Shown here piece by piece: positions 42,825-50,008 of a stretch of 64,000 bases of DNA. Within the stretch, counting starts at the first letter, position 1. Every line of letters starts with the position of its first letter. Under the pieces are notes generated by a model. The model was not told where the DNA came from. It did no database searches and saw nothing but the letters and a program-made list of their open reading frames with translations. The translations under genes were made by a program, and so were the position numbers. Origin of the DNA: Microtetraspora glauca (GTDB lineage: Bacteria > Actinomycetota > Actinomycetes > Streptomycetales > Streptomycetaceae); NCBI GenBank assembly GCA_000721275.1, contig JOFO01000012.1, forward strand, positions 62,001 to 126,000. Direction: 5' to 3'.

Positions 42825-43130
42825 GTGCCGACCTACCAGTACCAGTGCACCGAGTGCGGCGAGGGCCTCGAGGCGGTCCAGAAGTTCACGGACGACGCGC
42901 TGACCGAGTGCCCCGCCTGCCACGGCCGACTCAAGAAGGTGTTCTCCGCCGTCGGCATCGTCTTCAAGGGCTCGGGCTTCTACCGGAACGACAGCCGCGG
43001 CGCCTCGTCCAGCAGCTCGCCGGCCACGAAGAGCTCGACGTCCTCCACGACGTCCACCTCCTCGGCCGCGTCCGACGCGAAGCCGGCCTCGACGACGTCC
43101 ACCTCGACGTCCCCGACCCCGGCCGCCTGA
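42825..43130 (+). CDS. FmdB-family zinc-ribbon protein under CIRCE control
   Basis: A 101-residue protein whose first 45 residues are an FmdB/CxxC_CxxC_SSSS zinc ribbon: PTYQYQCTECGEGLEAVQKF, then ECPACHGRLKKVFSAVGIVF, with two CxxC pairs. The rest is a Ser/Thr/Ala-rich, probably disordered tail. FmdB-like proteins were named from a formamidase cluster and are thought to be regulatory; their biochemistry is unknown. GTG 42825 has CAGGAGG 7 nt upstream. The CIRCE-like site in its leader implies HrcA repression and heat-shock induction, which would put this small protein in the chaperonin regulon. A terminator follows 29 bp after the stop. Confidence 0.88.
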   Translation: MPTYQYQCTECGEGLEAVQKFTDDALTECPACHGRLKKVFSAVGIVFKGSGFYRNDSRGASSSSSPATKSSTSSTTSTSSAASDAKPASTTSTSTSPTPAA

Positions 43131-43158
43131 GCCGCCGCCACCCCGGCAGCACCGCCCC

Positions 43159-43191
43159 GACCCCGACTCCCGCCACGCGGGGGCCGGGGTC
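43159..43191 (+). terminator. Hairpin after the fmdB-like gene
   Basis: GACCCCGACTCCCGC pairs with GCGGGGGCCGGGGTC around CAC, with one mismatch and one wobble. No T-run follows. Confidence 0.7.
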
Positions 43192-43263
43192 TCGGCATGC
43201 CCCGGTCCGACCGTGCGGCGGTCCGACCGTGCGCCGGGTGAACCACCCTCGGGGGTGACCGAG

Positions 43264-43290
43264 TTGTCCACAGGCGGTGGATCGTCCACA
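43264..43290 (+). promoter_or_regulatory. Two DnaA-box-like 9-mers
   Basis: TTGTCCACA (43264-43272) is the exact Streptomyces DnaA box, and TCGTCCACA (43282-43290) fits its degenerate form. Both have the same orientation with 9 bp between them, about 40 bp upstream of the SAF-domain gene. Confidence 0.55.
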
Positions 43291-43330
43291 GGCCGGAGCG
43301 GGATCGCGGGGCGGGCGGGACAGTGGGCGC

Positions 43331-43924
43331 ATGAACGCCTACCCGAACCCGGCCGCCGGCACCACGCCCGCCGGCCTCCCCGCCCCCGTCTCCGTCCCCG
43401 TCCACGTCTCCGTCCCCGCCGCCTGCGCCGTACCGGACTTCGCGCCGCTGCGCGTCCGCGGCGCCCGCTTCCGGGCCCGGCCGCGCCGCGCGTCCGGCGC
43501 GCTCCTCGCCCTGGCCGCCGCCGCGCTCGCCGTCACCGCCGCCCTGCCCGGCCGGTACGACCCCGGGCCGCGCCCCGCCGCGGCACCCGCGGCGCCCGCC
43601 GCCCCCGCGGCCCGCTCCCCCGTGACCGCACCCGCGCGGCTCGTCTCCGCCCCGGTGCGGATCGCCGACGCGGAGGCCGTACGCCTGCTCCGCGCCGGCG
43701 ACCGCGTGGACGTCATCGCCGCGCCCGCGGCCGACCTCGCGCTCGGCCAAGGCACCGGTGCGGCACGGGTGGTGGCGCGGGACGCCCGAGTGGCCGAAGT
43801 GCCGCGCCCGGGTGAGACTCGTTCGGACGGAGGGGCGTTGATCGTCCTGGCCGTGCCCCGGGCGACCGCGACGGAGCTGGCGGGTGCCGGTGTCACCTCC
43901 CAACTGGCGGTGACACTGTGCTGA
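43331..43924 (+). CDS. SAF/RcpC-domain protein (Flp pilus CpaB-like)
   Basis: A 197-residue protein with a Pro/Val-rich cytoplasmic N-terminus, one membrane anchor (about residues 56-77, LLALAAAALAVTAALPG), an Ala/Pro linker and a periplasm-type domain. That domain holds VRLLRAGDRVDVIAAPAADL and ARVVARDARVAEVPRPGETR, then LIVLAVPRATATELAGA. These are RcpC/CpaB features, a family that helps assemble Flp/Tad pili. No other tad gene is nearby, so this is an orphan copy and its role is unclear. The ATG lacks a good ribosome-binding site, but GACAGT lies 6 nt upstream, possibly another leaderless start. Confidence 0.8.
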   Translation: MNAYPNPAAGTTPAGLPAPVSVPVHVSVPAACAVPDFAPLRVRGARFRARPRRASGALLALAAAALAVTAALPGRYDPGPRPAAAPAAPAAPAARSPVTAPARLVSAPVRIADAEAVRLLRAGDRVDVIAAPAADLALGQGTGAARVVARDARVAEVPRPGETRSDGGALIVLAVPRATATELAGAGVTSQLAVTLC

Positions 43925-44038
43925 TTCGCACGGACTCCCTGTCAAGTAACCGTCCTGGGTGTACGGATTGGACGGCTCTGCGCCCAGCGCGGCGTAATGG
44001 CTGCGCACACAGCACCCTCCCCGCAGAAAGGCACCTTG

Positions 44039-44554
44039 GTGACCGAGAAGAAGGAAAGCGTGATGGCGGGCTTCAAAGCCTTCCTGATGCGCGGCAACGT
44101 GATCGACCTCGCGGTGGCGGTCGTCATCGGCGCCGCGTTCACCAACATCGTGAACTCGGTGGTCAAGGGCATCATCAACCCGATCGTGGGCGCCTTCGGC
44201 ACGAAGGACCTGGAGAGCTACACCAGCTGCCTCAAGGACCCCTGCCGCGTCGTCGACGGCGAGATGCAGGGCATCCAGCTCCAGTGGGGCCTGGTGCTGA
44301 GCGCGATCCTCAGCTTCCTCATCACCGCGGCGGTCGTCTACTTCCTGATGGTCCTGCCGATGGCCAAGATCCTCGCCAAGCGCGCCGCGCACGACAAGGC
44401 GAAGGAGGGCGTCGGCGAGGTCATGGAGGTCAGCGAGCTGGAGGTGCTCAAGGAGATCCGCGACCACCTGGTCGCCCAGCGCGGCTCCGGCAGCAGCCCC
44501 GCCGGCAGCGGCACGGGGAGCACGGGCGGCACGGGGACGCACTCCACCTCCTGA
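44039..44554 (+). CDS. mscL: Large-conductance mechanosensitive channel
   Basis: MscL forms a homopentameric pore that opens under membrane tension and releases solutes during hypo-osmotic shock. The 171-residue protein has the amphipathic N-terminal GFKAFLMRGNVIDLAVAVVI leading into helix 1, AAFTNIVNSVVKGIINPIVG, a 45-residue loop with two Cys (CLKDPC), helix 2 SAILSFLITAAVVYFLMVLP, and a charged C-terminal bundle followed by a Gly/Ser/Thr-rich tail. The loop and tail are longer than in E. coli. GTG 44039 has AAAGG 7 nt upstream; ATG 44063 with GGAAAG upstream is an alternative. It is convergent with a small hypothetical gene. Confidence 0.93.
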   Translation: MTEKKESVMAGFKAFLMRGNVIDLAVAVVIGAAFTNIVNSVVKGIINPIVGAFGTKDLESYTSCLKDPCRVVDGEMQGIQLQWGLVLSAILSFLITAAVVYFLMVLPMAKILAKRAAHDKAKEGVGEVMEVSELEVLKEIRDHLVAQRGSGSSPAGSGTGSTGGTGTHSTS

Positions 44555-44573
44555 CCGGAGGGGCGCTCCGGCG

Positions 44574-44792
44574 TCAGAGGTGGTGCGGCGGCTTCTCGTC
44601 CAGGAAGCGCGCGAGGTCGGCGGCGGAGCCGCCGGCGGGAGGCCGCTCGCCCCACCCGCGGTCCGTGTCGTCCGCGGACTGCGCGTCCAGCGGATCGTCG
44701 AAGACGATCACCGGCTTCGGAGGGTTCTCGGAATGCGGCCGAACGCCGGTCGGCTTCGCGTCTCGCGGACCGTGGGCGGGGGCGGTGCTCAT
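44574..44792 (-). CDS. Small hypothetical protein
   Basis: A 72-residue, acidic and Pro-rich protein with no recognised domain, signal or membrane segment. Notable parts are PPKPVIVFDDPLDAQSADDT in the centre and a short terminal helix AADLARFLDEKPPHH. It is included because the ATG is preceded at 6 nt by TACCCT, the same leaderless pattern seen at other genes here, and codon third positions are strongly GC. It lies between mscL (convergent) and the end of the Rieske operon. Function unknown. Confidence 0.65.
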   Translation of the reverse strand: MSTAPAHGPRDAKPTGVRPHSENPPKPVIVFDDPLDAQSADDTDRGWGERPPAGGSAADLARFLDEKPPHHL

Positions 44793-44798
44793 GTCTTC

Positions 44799-44804
44799 AG
44801 GGTA
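44799..44804 (-). promoter_or_regulatory. -10 hexamer TACCCT
   Basis: TACCCT on the minus strand ends 6 nt before ATG 44792. Leaderless pattern. Confidence 0.5.
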
Positions 44805-44858
44805 CGCCCGCTCCCCCGCCCAGGACCCCCCTCATCAGCGGCCTTCCGGCCGCTCCGG

Positions 44859-45254
44859 TCACCGGTCCTTCGGGTCCAGCGCCCACAGGCCGAGGACCAC
44901 CAGGAACGACAGGACGAGGAACCCCGCGCCCCACCACGCGGTGCCGGTTTCGCCGGACATCCACTCGTCCACCACGATGGTCAGCCCCCAGAGCTGGCCG
45001 ATCACCACCGTGAGCGCCAGCGCCAGCCGCGCCGACAGCTTCGAGGAGCGCTCCGGTTCCTGCTCCGTGCCCGCCCCGGGCCCCGGGCCCGTGTGCCGGA
45101 TCCGCGGGTCGCCGTACCCGCTCGTGGGCCGGATCTGCGGATACCGCTCGCGCACCGGCCGGTTCAGCCGCGGCTGCGCGCTGCCCGGGCGGTACGACGG
45201 CGGCTGCGCGGGCCGGGGGGCCTCGGGGTCCTGGGGGAAGGGGCCGTCCGTCAC
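44859..45254 (-). CDS. Small membrane protein, last gene of the molybdoenzyme operon
   Basis: A 131-residue protein with a Pro-rich hydrophilic N-terminal half and two membrane segments near residues 75-90 (ALALTVVIGQLWGLTIVVDE) and 105-125 (WWGAGFLVLSFLVVLGLWAL). It ends in LDPKDR. I do not recognise the family. Its GTG overlaps the stop of the Rieske gene (GTGA), so it is translated with that complex and may be a small accessory or assembly subunit. No redox residues such as conserved Cys or paired His are obvious. Confidence 0.75.
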   Translation of the reverse strand: MTDGPFPQDPEAPRPAQPPSYRPGSAQPRLNRPVRERYPQIRPTSGYGDPRIRHTGPGPGAGTEQEPERSSKLSARLALALTVVIGQLWGLTIVVDEWMSGETGTAWWGAGFLVLSFLVVLGLWALDPKDR

Positions 45255-45886
45255 GTGCGCTCACTCCTCTCCGGGCCGGACTGCTGCCGGTCGCGGCACA
45301 TCGCGGGCCCGTCGCCGTGCTGCCGGCACAGGCCGTCCCGCAGGCTCTCGCCGGAGCGGGCGGTGCCGATGGCCCAGACGCTGCCGTCGGCCTGCTCGAT
45401 CAGGATCACCTTCGGCAGGCCGCGCGGCGGCGGGCCGGCCGTGACCTCTCCGGTGCGGGCGTCGAAGACGCCCTCGTGGCAGGGGCAGTACAGCTCGCCC
45501 TCGCTGCCCCGGTCCTTGCGCCACAGGACGGCGCAGGCGAGATGGGTGCAGACGGCCGAGTAGCCGGTGAGGGTGCCGTCCTCCATGCGGATCGCGATGG
45601 CCCGGTCCTCGGCGCCGGGGTAGCGGAAGGCGAGCGACTCGCCGGGCAGGATCCGGTCGGCGATCTTCCTCGGCTCGGTCGGGTCGTCGCTGTCGCCGTG
45701 CCGGTGCAGGACGCCCGAGGCGACGGCGACGCCGCCGACGGCGAGGCCGCCCGAGACGGTGGCGACGATCCGCAGGTAGTCGCGGCGGGTCGTCAGGGAG
45801 TCGGCGGCGATCCGGTCGCGGAGCGCCTCCTGCGCCGCGTCGGCGCCGGCGTCCGGCGCGGGCGGCTGCGGGTCGGTGACGCTCAT
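45251..45886 (-). CDS. Rieske [2Fe-2S] protein
   Basis: A 211-residue membrane-anchored Rieske iron-sulfur protein. The N-terminal TTRRDYLRIVATVSGGLAVG could be a twin-arginine-type uncleaved anchor, placing the domain outside the membrane. The cluster motifs are CTHLACAVLWRKD and CPCHEGVFDARTGEV (C-x-H and C-x-x-H around residues 115-140), followed by the usual PPPRGLP loop. The tail contains two further Cys (GLCRQHGDGPAMCRD). The ATG overlaps the ferredoxin stop (ATGA) and the stop overlaps the next GTG. A Rieske partner is atypical for known molybdopterin nitrate or formate enzymes and suggests an unusual electron path. Confidence 0.9.
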   Translation of the reverse strand: MSVTDPQPPAPDAGADAAQEALRDRIAADSLTTRRDYLRIVATVSGGLAVGGVAVASGVLHRHGDSDDPTEPRKIADRILPGESLAFRYPGAEDRAIAIRMEDGTLTGYSAVCTHLACAVLWRKDRGSEGELYCPCHEGVFDARTGEVTAGPPPRGLPKVILIEQADGSVWAIGTARSGESLRDGLCRQHGDGPAMCRDRQQSGPERSERT

Positions 45887-46482
45887 CGGACGTCCTTTCC
45901 GTTGATCTGGACGACCGGGAGCCCGCCGGGCACGGGCCACTGGACCTTGTCGGCGGGGACGACCATCGCCACCCCCGTGGTGACGGTGGTGCTGCCGAAG
46001 GTGAAGGAGTCGGCGACCTGGACGCCGGGGCGCTCGGCGCGGAGTTCGTCGAGGGTGCCGTAGAAGAGGGCGCCGGTGGGGCAGACGGTCGCGCACATGG
46101 GGGCGAGGCCGTAGGCGGTGCGGTCGTAGCAGAGGTTGCACTTCATCTGCAGCTTCGCCTGGAGGTCGATCTTCGGGACGCCGAAGGGGCAGGCGTTGAC
46201 GCAGTTGGCGCAACCGATGCAGCGGGTGGTGTCGGCCTGCTGCACGACGCCGTCGGCGGTCACCAGGATCGCGTCGGCGGGGCAGACCTCGGCGCACGGG
46301 GCGACGGGGTCCTCGCAGTGCATGCAGACGGTGGGAAGGGAGGCGACGGAGTGGCCTTCGTCGGGGTAGTCGAGGTGGATCATCGACTTGCCGCGGTGCG
46401 AGTCGCATTCGCGGCAGGCGGAGACGCAGGCCTGGCAGCCGATGCAGCGGCCCGGGTCGATGAAGATCGTGCGGCCCATCAT
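45883..46482 (-). CDS. Four-cluster ferredoxin subunit (DmsB/HybA-like)
   Basis: A 199-residue iron-sulfur electron-transfer subunit. Four Cys groups are visible: CIGCQACVSACREC at the N-terminus, CMHCEDPVAPCAEVCP, CIGCANCVNACP, and CNLCYDR with CATVCP. They can bind four [4Fe-4S] clusters in the arrangement seen in DmsB, PhsB and NrfC. Such subunits carry electrons between a molybdopterin catalytic subunit and a membrane quinone-reactive subunit. It starts 6 bp after the molybdoenzyme stop (GAGGAG upstream) and overlaps the Rieske gene, so the operon order is membrane subunit, catalytic subunit, ferredoxin, Rieske. Confidence 0.92.
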   Translation of the reverse strand: MMGRTIFIDPGRCIGCQACVSACRECDSHRGKSMIHLDYPDEGHSVASLPTVCMHCEDPVAPCAEVCPADAILVTADGVVQQADTTRCIGCANCVNACPFGVPKIDLQAKLQMKCNLCYDRTAYGLAPMCATVCPTGALFYGTLDELRAERPGVQVADSFTFGSTTVTTGVAMVVPADKVQWPVPGGLPVVQINGKDVR

Positions 46483-46488
46483 GTGCGG

Positions 46489-48801
46489 TCAGCTCCTCTC
46501 CGCGGTGCCCCGCCCCTGCGGGGACGTGGGCGGCAGGGGGTCGGTGCGGGAGACCTGGGTCTCGGGGTAGGCGAGCTGCCCGGGGGCGGTCGGCGGCGCG
46601 GGGACGTCGTCGACGCGTTCGGCGGCCTCGATGCGGGCCGCGCAGACCTTGTACTCGGGGATCTTGGAGCGGGGGTCGAGGGCGTCGATGGTGAGGGCGT
46701 TCGCGGCGGTGGGGACGGGCCAGTGGTAGGGGACGAAGACGGTGTCGGGGCGGATGGCCTCGGTGACCAGGGCGGGGAAGACCTCGCTGCCGCGGCGGGT
46801 GACGACCCGGACGGGGTCGCCGTTGCGGAAGCCGTGCGAGGGGTGGACCTCGACCCAGGGGCGGGGCGTCTGCTCGACGAGGGCGCCGAGCCGGCGGGTC
46901 TGGTTGCCGGAGAGGAAGTGGGCGACGGTCCGGCCGGTGGTGAGCGAGAGCGGGTACTCCTCACTGTAGGGGTCCATCGGCGGGTGCCATTCGACGACCT
47001 GGAGGTGGATCTTGCCGTCGGGGTGGTAGGTGCGGCCGTCCTCGAAGAGGCGGGGGGTGCCGGGGTGGTCGGTGGTCGGGCAGGGCCAGGCGATGCCGCC
47101 GGTCTCCTCCAGCCGCTCGTAGGTGATGCCGTAGTAGTCGTTGACGGTGCCGGCGGAGGCGGTCCGCAGCTCCTCGAAGACGGAGCGGGAGTCGGGGAAG
47201 GCGAACTTGTCGCCGGCGCCGAGCCGCTTGGCCAGCTCGCAGATGACCCAGGTGTCGGTGCGGACGCCGGCCGGGGGTTCCTGGGCCTTGTTGTGCTTGA
47301 CGACCCGGGCCTCGGCGTTGGCCATGACGCCCTCGTCCTCAGCCCAGACGGTGACGGGGAAGACGACGTGGGCGTTGGCGGCGGTCTCGGAGAGGAAGAA
47401 GTCGAACTGGGCGTGGAACTGGAGGGTGTCGTAGCCGTCCTTGACCGTGGCGTAGTTCGGGAGGGAGACGAAGGGGTTGTTGCAGATGCCGATGAGGCCG
47501 CGGATCTCGGCGCGCTGCATCTGCCAGACCATCTCCATCATGGAGGTGCCGGCGGGCGGGAGCTCGGCCTCGTCGATGCCCCAGATCTCGCAGATCTGGC
47601 GGCGGTGCTCGGGGTTGGAGATGGACCGGCCGCCGGGCAGGAGGTCGGACTTCTGGCCGTGCTCGCGGCCGCCCTGGCCGTTGCCCTGCCCGGTGATGGT
47701 GCCGTAGCCGGCGCCGGGCCTGCCGATGTTCCCGGTGGCGACGCACAGGTTGATGATGGTGAGGCAGTTCTCGACGCCCTGCGAGTGGTGCTCGACGCCG
47801 CGGGCGTGCCAGGCCATGGCCTTGCCCGCGCCGGCGAACATGCGGGCGACCTGGACGATCTGCTCCTCGGGGACGCCGCAGATCTCCGCGGAGCGGGACG
47901 GCGGGTACGCGGCGACGGTGGCCCTGACCTCGTCCCAGCCGGTGGTGTGGGCGGCGAGGTACGCCTCGTCGGTGAGCCCTTCGGCGACGATCACGTGCAG
48001 GACGGCGTTGAAGAAGGCGGAGTCGGTGCCGGGCTTGAGGGCGACGTGGACGTCGGCGGTGCGGGCGATGGCCGTCTGCCGGGGGTCGACCACGATGAGG
48101 GTGGCGCCGCGGTCGCGGGCCCCCCACAGGTACTGGGTCATCACCGGGAAGCACTCGCCGACGTTGGAGCCGGCGATGAGGAGGCAGTCGGTGAGGAGGA
48201 TGTCGGAGAAGGGGTTGCCGGCCCGGTCGATGCCGAAGGCGAGCTTGTTGGCGCCGGCCGCGGACACCATGCAGAGGCGCCCGTTGTAGTCGACGTGCCG
48301 GGTCTTCAGGGCGACCCGGGCGAACTTGCCGACGAGGTAGGTCTTCTCGGAGTAGAGGCTGGCTCCGCCGAGCAGCCCGAAGGCGTCGTGGCCGTACTCG
48401 GCCTGGATGCGGCGGATCTCGGCGACCGTGTGGTCGAGCGCCTCCTCCCAGCCGACCTCGCGGAACGGCTCGTCGCGGTTGCGGCGCAGGAGCGGGGCGG
48501 TGAGCCGGTCGGGGTGGTTGACCTGCTGGTAGGCGTTGATGCCCTTGGGGCAGAGCCGCATCCGGTTGATGTCGTGGTTGCGGGGTTCGACGCCGAAGAC
48601 CTTGCCGCCGCGGTCGACCCGCAGGTACATCCCGCACTGCACCCCGCAGAAGCAGCAGTGGGTGGGGACGAGGGTCTCCCCGTTCTGGTCGGCGTGCCAC
48701 CGGTCGGCGGGCAGCCCGCCGGCGTCCCGGAAGTTCCGGGTGCCGGGCGGGGCGACGGAGGGATCGAGCGGCAGCGCGCGGGAGGGGTCGGTCGCGGTCA
48801 C
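46489..48801 (-). CDS. Molybdopterin oxidoreductase, Nas/Nap-like catalytic subunit
   Basis: A 770-residue bis-MGD enzyme. The N-terminal [4Fe-4S] site is THCCFCGVQCGMYL with the fourth ligand in MRLCPKG (Cys84). The expected molybdenum ligand is Cys177 in DYNGRLCMVSAAGANKLAFG. It is followed by Met, as in assimilatory and periplasmic nitrate reductases, not by the His found in formate dehydrogenases. Other motifs are VGECFPVMTQYLWGARDRGA, ATGNIGRPGAGYGTITGQGN and the C-terminal dinucleotide-binding LTTGRTVAHFLSGNQTRRLG. There is no Tat signal, so it is cytoplasmic. The GTG directly abuts the stop of the membrane subunit. Nitrate reductase is my best guess given narK and nirBD nearby, but the substrate is unproven. 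Confidence 0.88.
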   Translation of the reverse strand: MTATDPSRALPLDPSVAPPGTRNFRDAGGLPADRWHADQNGETLVPTHCCFCGVQCGMYLRVDRGGKVFGVEPRNHDINRMRLCPKGINAYQQVNHPDRLTAPLLRRNRDEPFREVGWEEALDHTVAEIRRIQAEYGHDAFGLLGGASLYSEKTYLVGKFARVALKTRHVDYNGRLCMVSAAGANKLAFGIDRAGNPFSDILLTDCLLIAGSNVGECFPVMTQYLWGARDRGATLIVVDPRQTAIARTADVHVALKPGTDSAFFNAVLHVIVAEGLTDEAYLAAHTTGWDEVRATVAAYPPSRSAEICGVPEEQIVQVARMFAGAGKAMAWHARGVEHHSQGVENCLTIINLCVATGNIGRPGAGYGTITGQGNGQGGREHGQKSDLLPGGRSISNPEHRRQICEIWGIDEAELPPAGTSMMEMVWQMQRAEIRGLIGICNNPFVSLPNYATVKDGYDTLQFHAQFDFFLSETAANAHVVFPVTVWAEDEGVMANAEARVVKHNKAQEPPAGVRTDTWVICELAKRLGAGDKFAFPDSRSVFEELRTASAGTVNDYYGITYERLEETGGIAWPCPTTDHPGTPRLFEDGRTYHPDGKIHLQVVEWHPPMDPYSEEYPLSLTTGRTVAHFLSGNQTRRLGALVEQTPRPWVEVHPSHGFRNGDPVRVVTRRGSEVFPALVTEAIRPDTVFVPYHWPVPTAANALTIDALDPRSKIPEYKVCAARIEAAERVDDVPAPPTAPGQLAYPETQVSRTDPLPPTSPQGRGTAERS

Positions 48802-49920
48802 TTACTGGAAGCCCTTCTTGACGTGGGTGAGGTAGGCGTTGCCGCGGAGGACGCGCTTGCAGCGGGGGCAGTACTCGGCCCACTCGTCGAAGTCGAGCTT
48901 GAGGTCCCTCATGGTGCCGCGCAGGTTGTCGACGTACTCGGGGGTGTCGATGGGCTCGTGGCAGCGGCGGCAGGTCTTCAGCTCCCCGCCGTCCTTGCGG
49001 CGGGAGGTGTACTTGAAGAGCTGCATGCCGACGGCGGCGGGCCGCTGGACGATGTGGAAGAACTTCCCGAACGGGATGTAGATGAGGGTGAAGACCACCG
49101 AGACCATGTGCAGGATCGCCAGGAACTCGTAGCCGCCGCCGTGCAGGAAGATCGACGAGAAGGTGAGCAGCAGGCCGGTGACCGAGATGACGATCAGGGC
49201 GATCAGCGGGACCAGGTCGTAGGCGAAGCGCTGGCCGGTGACGGCGCCGCGGTCCTTCATGCGCCGCCACAGGAAGTAGGAGGCGCCGGCGATGACGAGG
49301 ACGGCGGCGATGTCCAGACCGTGGAACATGAGCCAGCCGAGGAGGTTGAGCGAGTCGAAGCCGAGGACCTTGAAGCCCCAGATCCGCATCTCGTACCCGG
49401 GTCCGTCGCCGGTGGCGGAGGTGAAGGTGAACCAGCCCCAGGTGAGCGGGAAGGTGATGAGCGCGGCGAGGACGCAGCCCCAGAAGAGGAGCTGGTGGGC
49501 GGCCCAGCGGGCGTGCGAGCGGGCGCCGAGGAACTTCTGGAAGCCGAGGTAGGTGGCGATCATCCTCGGCAGCGCGGTGGGGGCCCTGCGGAAGTTCTCG
49601 GCGGAGAAGAGGGAGCCCCAGCCGCGGCGGAAGAGGCGCCGGGCGCCGGGGGCGGAGATCCAGACGGTGTAGCGGTAGGCGACGCCGAAGGCCAGGAAGA
49701 CGGTGGCGACGGCGTACGGCAGCAGCGCCGAGTCGAAGTCGCGGAGCAGCCGGCTGCCGAGGACGATGGCGAGGATCAGCAGGACGGAGACGGCGGTGCC
49801 GGCGAGGGCGGCACGGCGGCGGACGGCGGCGGGGGTCTGGCGCGCGCGGCCGTCCGGGACCGGGGTGGGCGCCTCCGGGGCGGGAGGGGTGGGTTCGGCG
49901 GTCTGCGGTGGCTCGGTCAC
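48802..49920 (-). CDS. Cytochrome-b-like membrane subunit with C-terminal zinc ribbon
   Basis: A 372-residue integral-membrane protein. After a Pro-rich tail there are about six helices, with His residues suited to haem b ligation (RWAAHQLLFWGCVLAALITF; GWLMFHGLDIAAVLVIAGAS; FLAILHMVSVVFTLIYIPFG). The topology resembles NarI/NrfD-type quinol-reactive subunits. The soluble C-terminus adds CRRCHEPIDTPEYVDN and CPRCKRVLRGNAY, two CxxC pairs that likely bind zinc or iron. It is the first gene of the complex operon, with TACCGT 6 nt before the GTG and a DevR-like box just upstream. It probably anchors the molybdoenzyme and exchanges electrons with menaquinol. Confidence 0.82.
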   Translation of the reverse strand: MTEPPQTAEPTPPAPEAPTPVPDGRARQTPAAVRRRAALAGTAVSVLLILAIVLGSRLLRDFDSALLPYAVATVFLAFGVAYRYTVWISAPGARRLFRRGWGSLFSAENFRRAPTALPRMIATYLGFQKFLGARSHARWAAHQLLFWGCVLAALITFPLTWGWFTFTSATGDGPGYEMRIWGFKVLGFDSLNLLGWLMFHGLDIAAVLVIAGASYFLWRRMKDRGAVTGQRFAYDLVPLIALIVISVTGLLLTFSSIFLHGGGYEFLAILHMVSVVFTLIYIPFGKFFHIVQRPAAVGMQLFKYTSRRKDGGELKTCRRCHEPIDTPEYVDNLRGTMRDLKLDFDEWAEYCPRCKRVLRGNAYLTHVKKGFQ

Positions 49921-49926
49921 GGGGCC

Positions 49927-49932
49927 ACGGTA
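49927..49932 (-). promoter_or_regulatory. -10 hexamer TACCGT of the molybdoenzyme operon
   Basis: TACCGT on the minus strand ends 6 nt before GTG 49920, so the transcript is probably leaderless. Confidence 0.6.
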
Positions 49933-49941
49933 GGACGTATG

Positions 49942-49955
49942 TGCACATTCGGCCC
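49942..49955 (-). promoter_or_regulatory. DevR/DosR-like box (weaker) at the molybdoenzyme operon
   Basis: GGGCCGAATGTGCA on the minus strand fits GGGnCnWWnGnCCC at 8 of 10 defined positions. It lies 9 bp upstream of the -10, overlapping the -35. Confidence 0.45.
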
Positions 49956-50008
49956 GTTTTGCGCCACTGAAAGGCGGACGCGTCGCCCCCGCCGGGCCCG
50001 GGGTCCGC

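Noticed and set aside
46489..48801. Formate dehydrogenase call for the molybdoenzyme, attractive because PFL makes formate
   Set aside because: The residue after the putative Mo-ligand Cys177 is Met, as in Nas/Nap enzymes, whereas formate dehydrogenases have His there. Left as substrate unproven.
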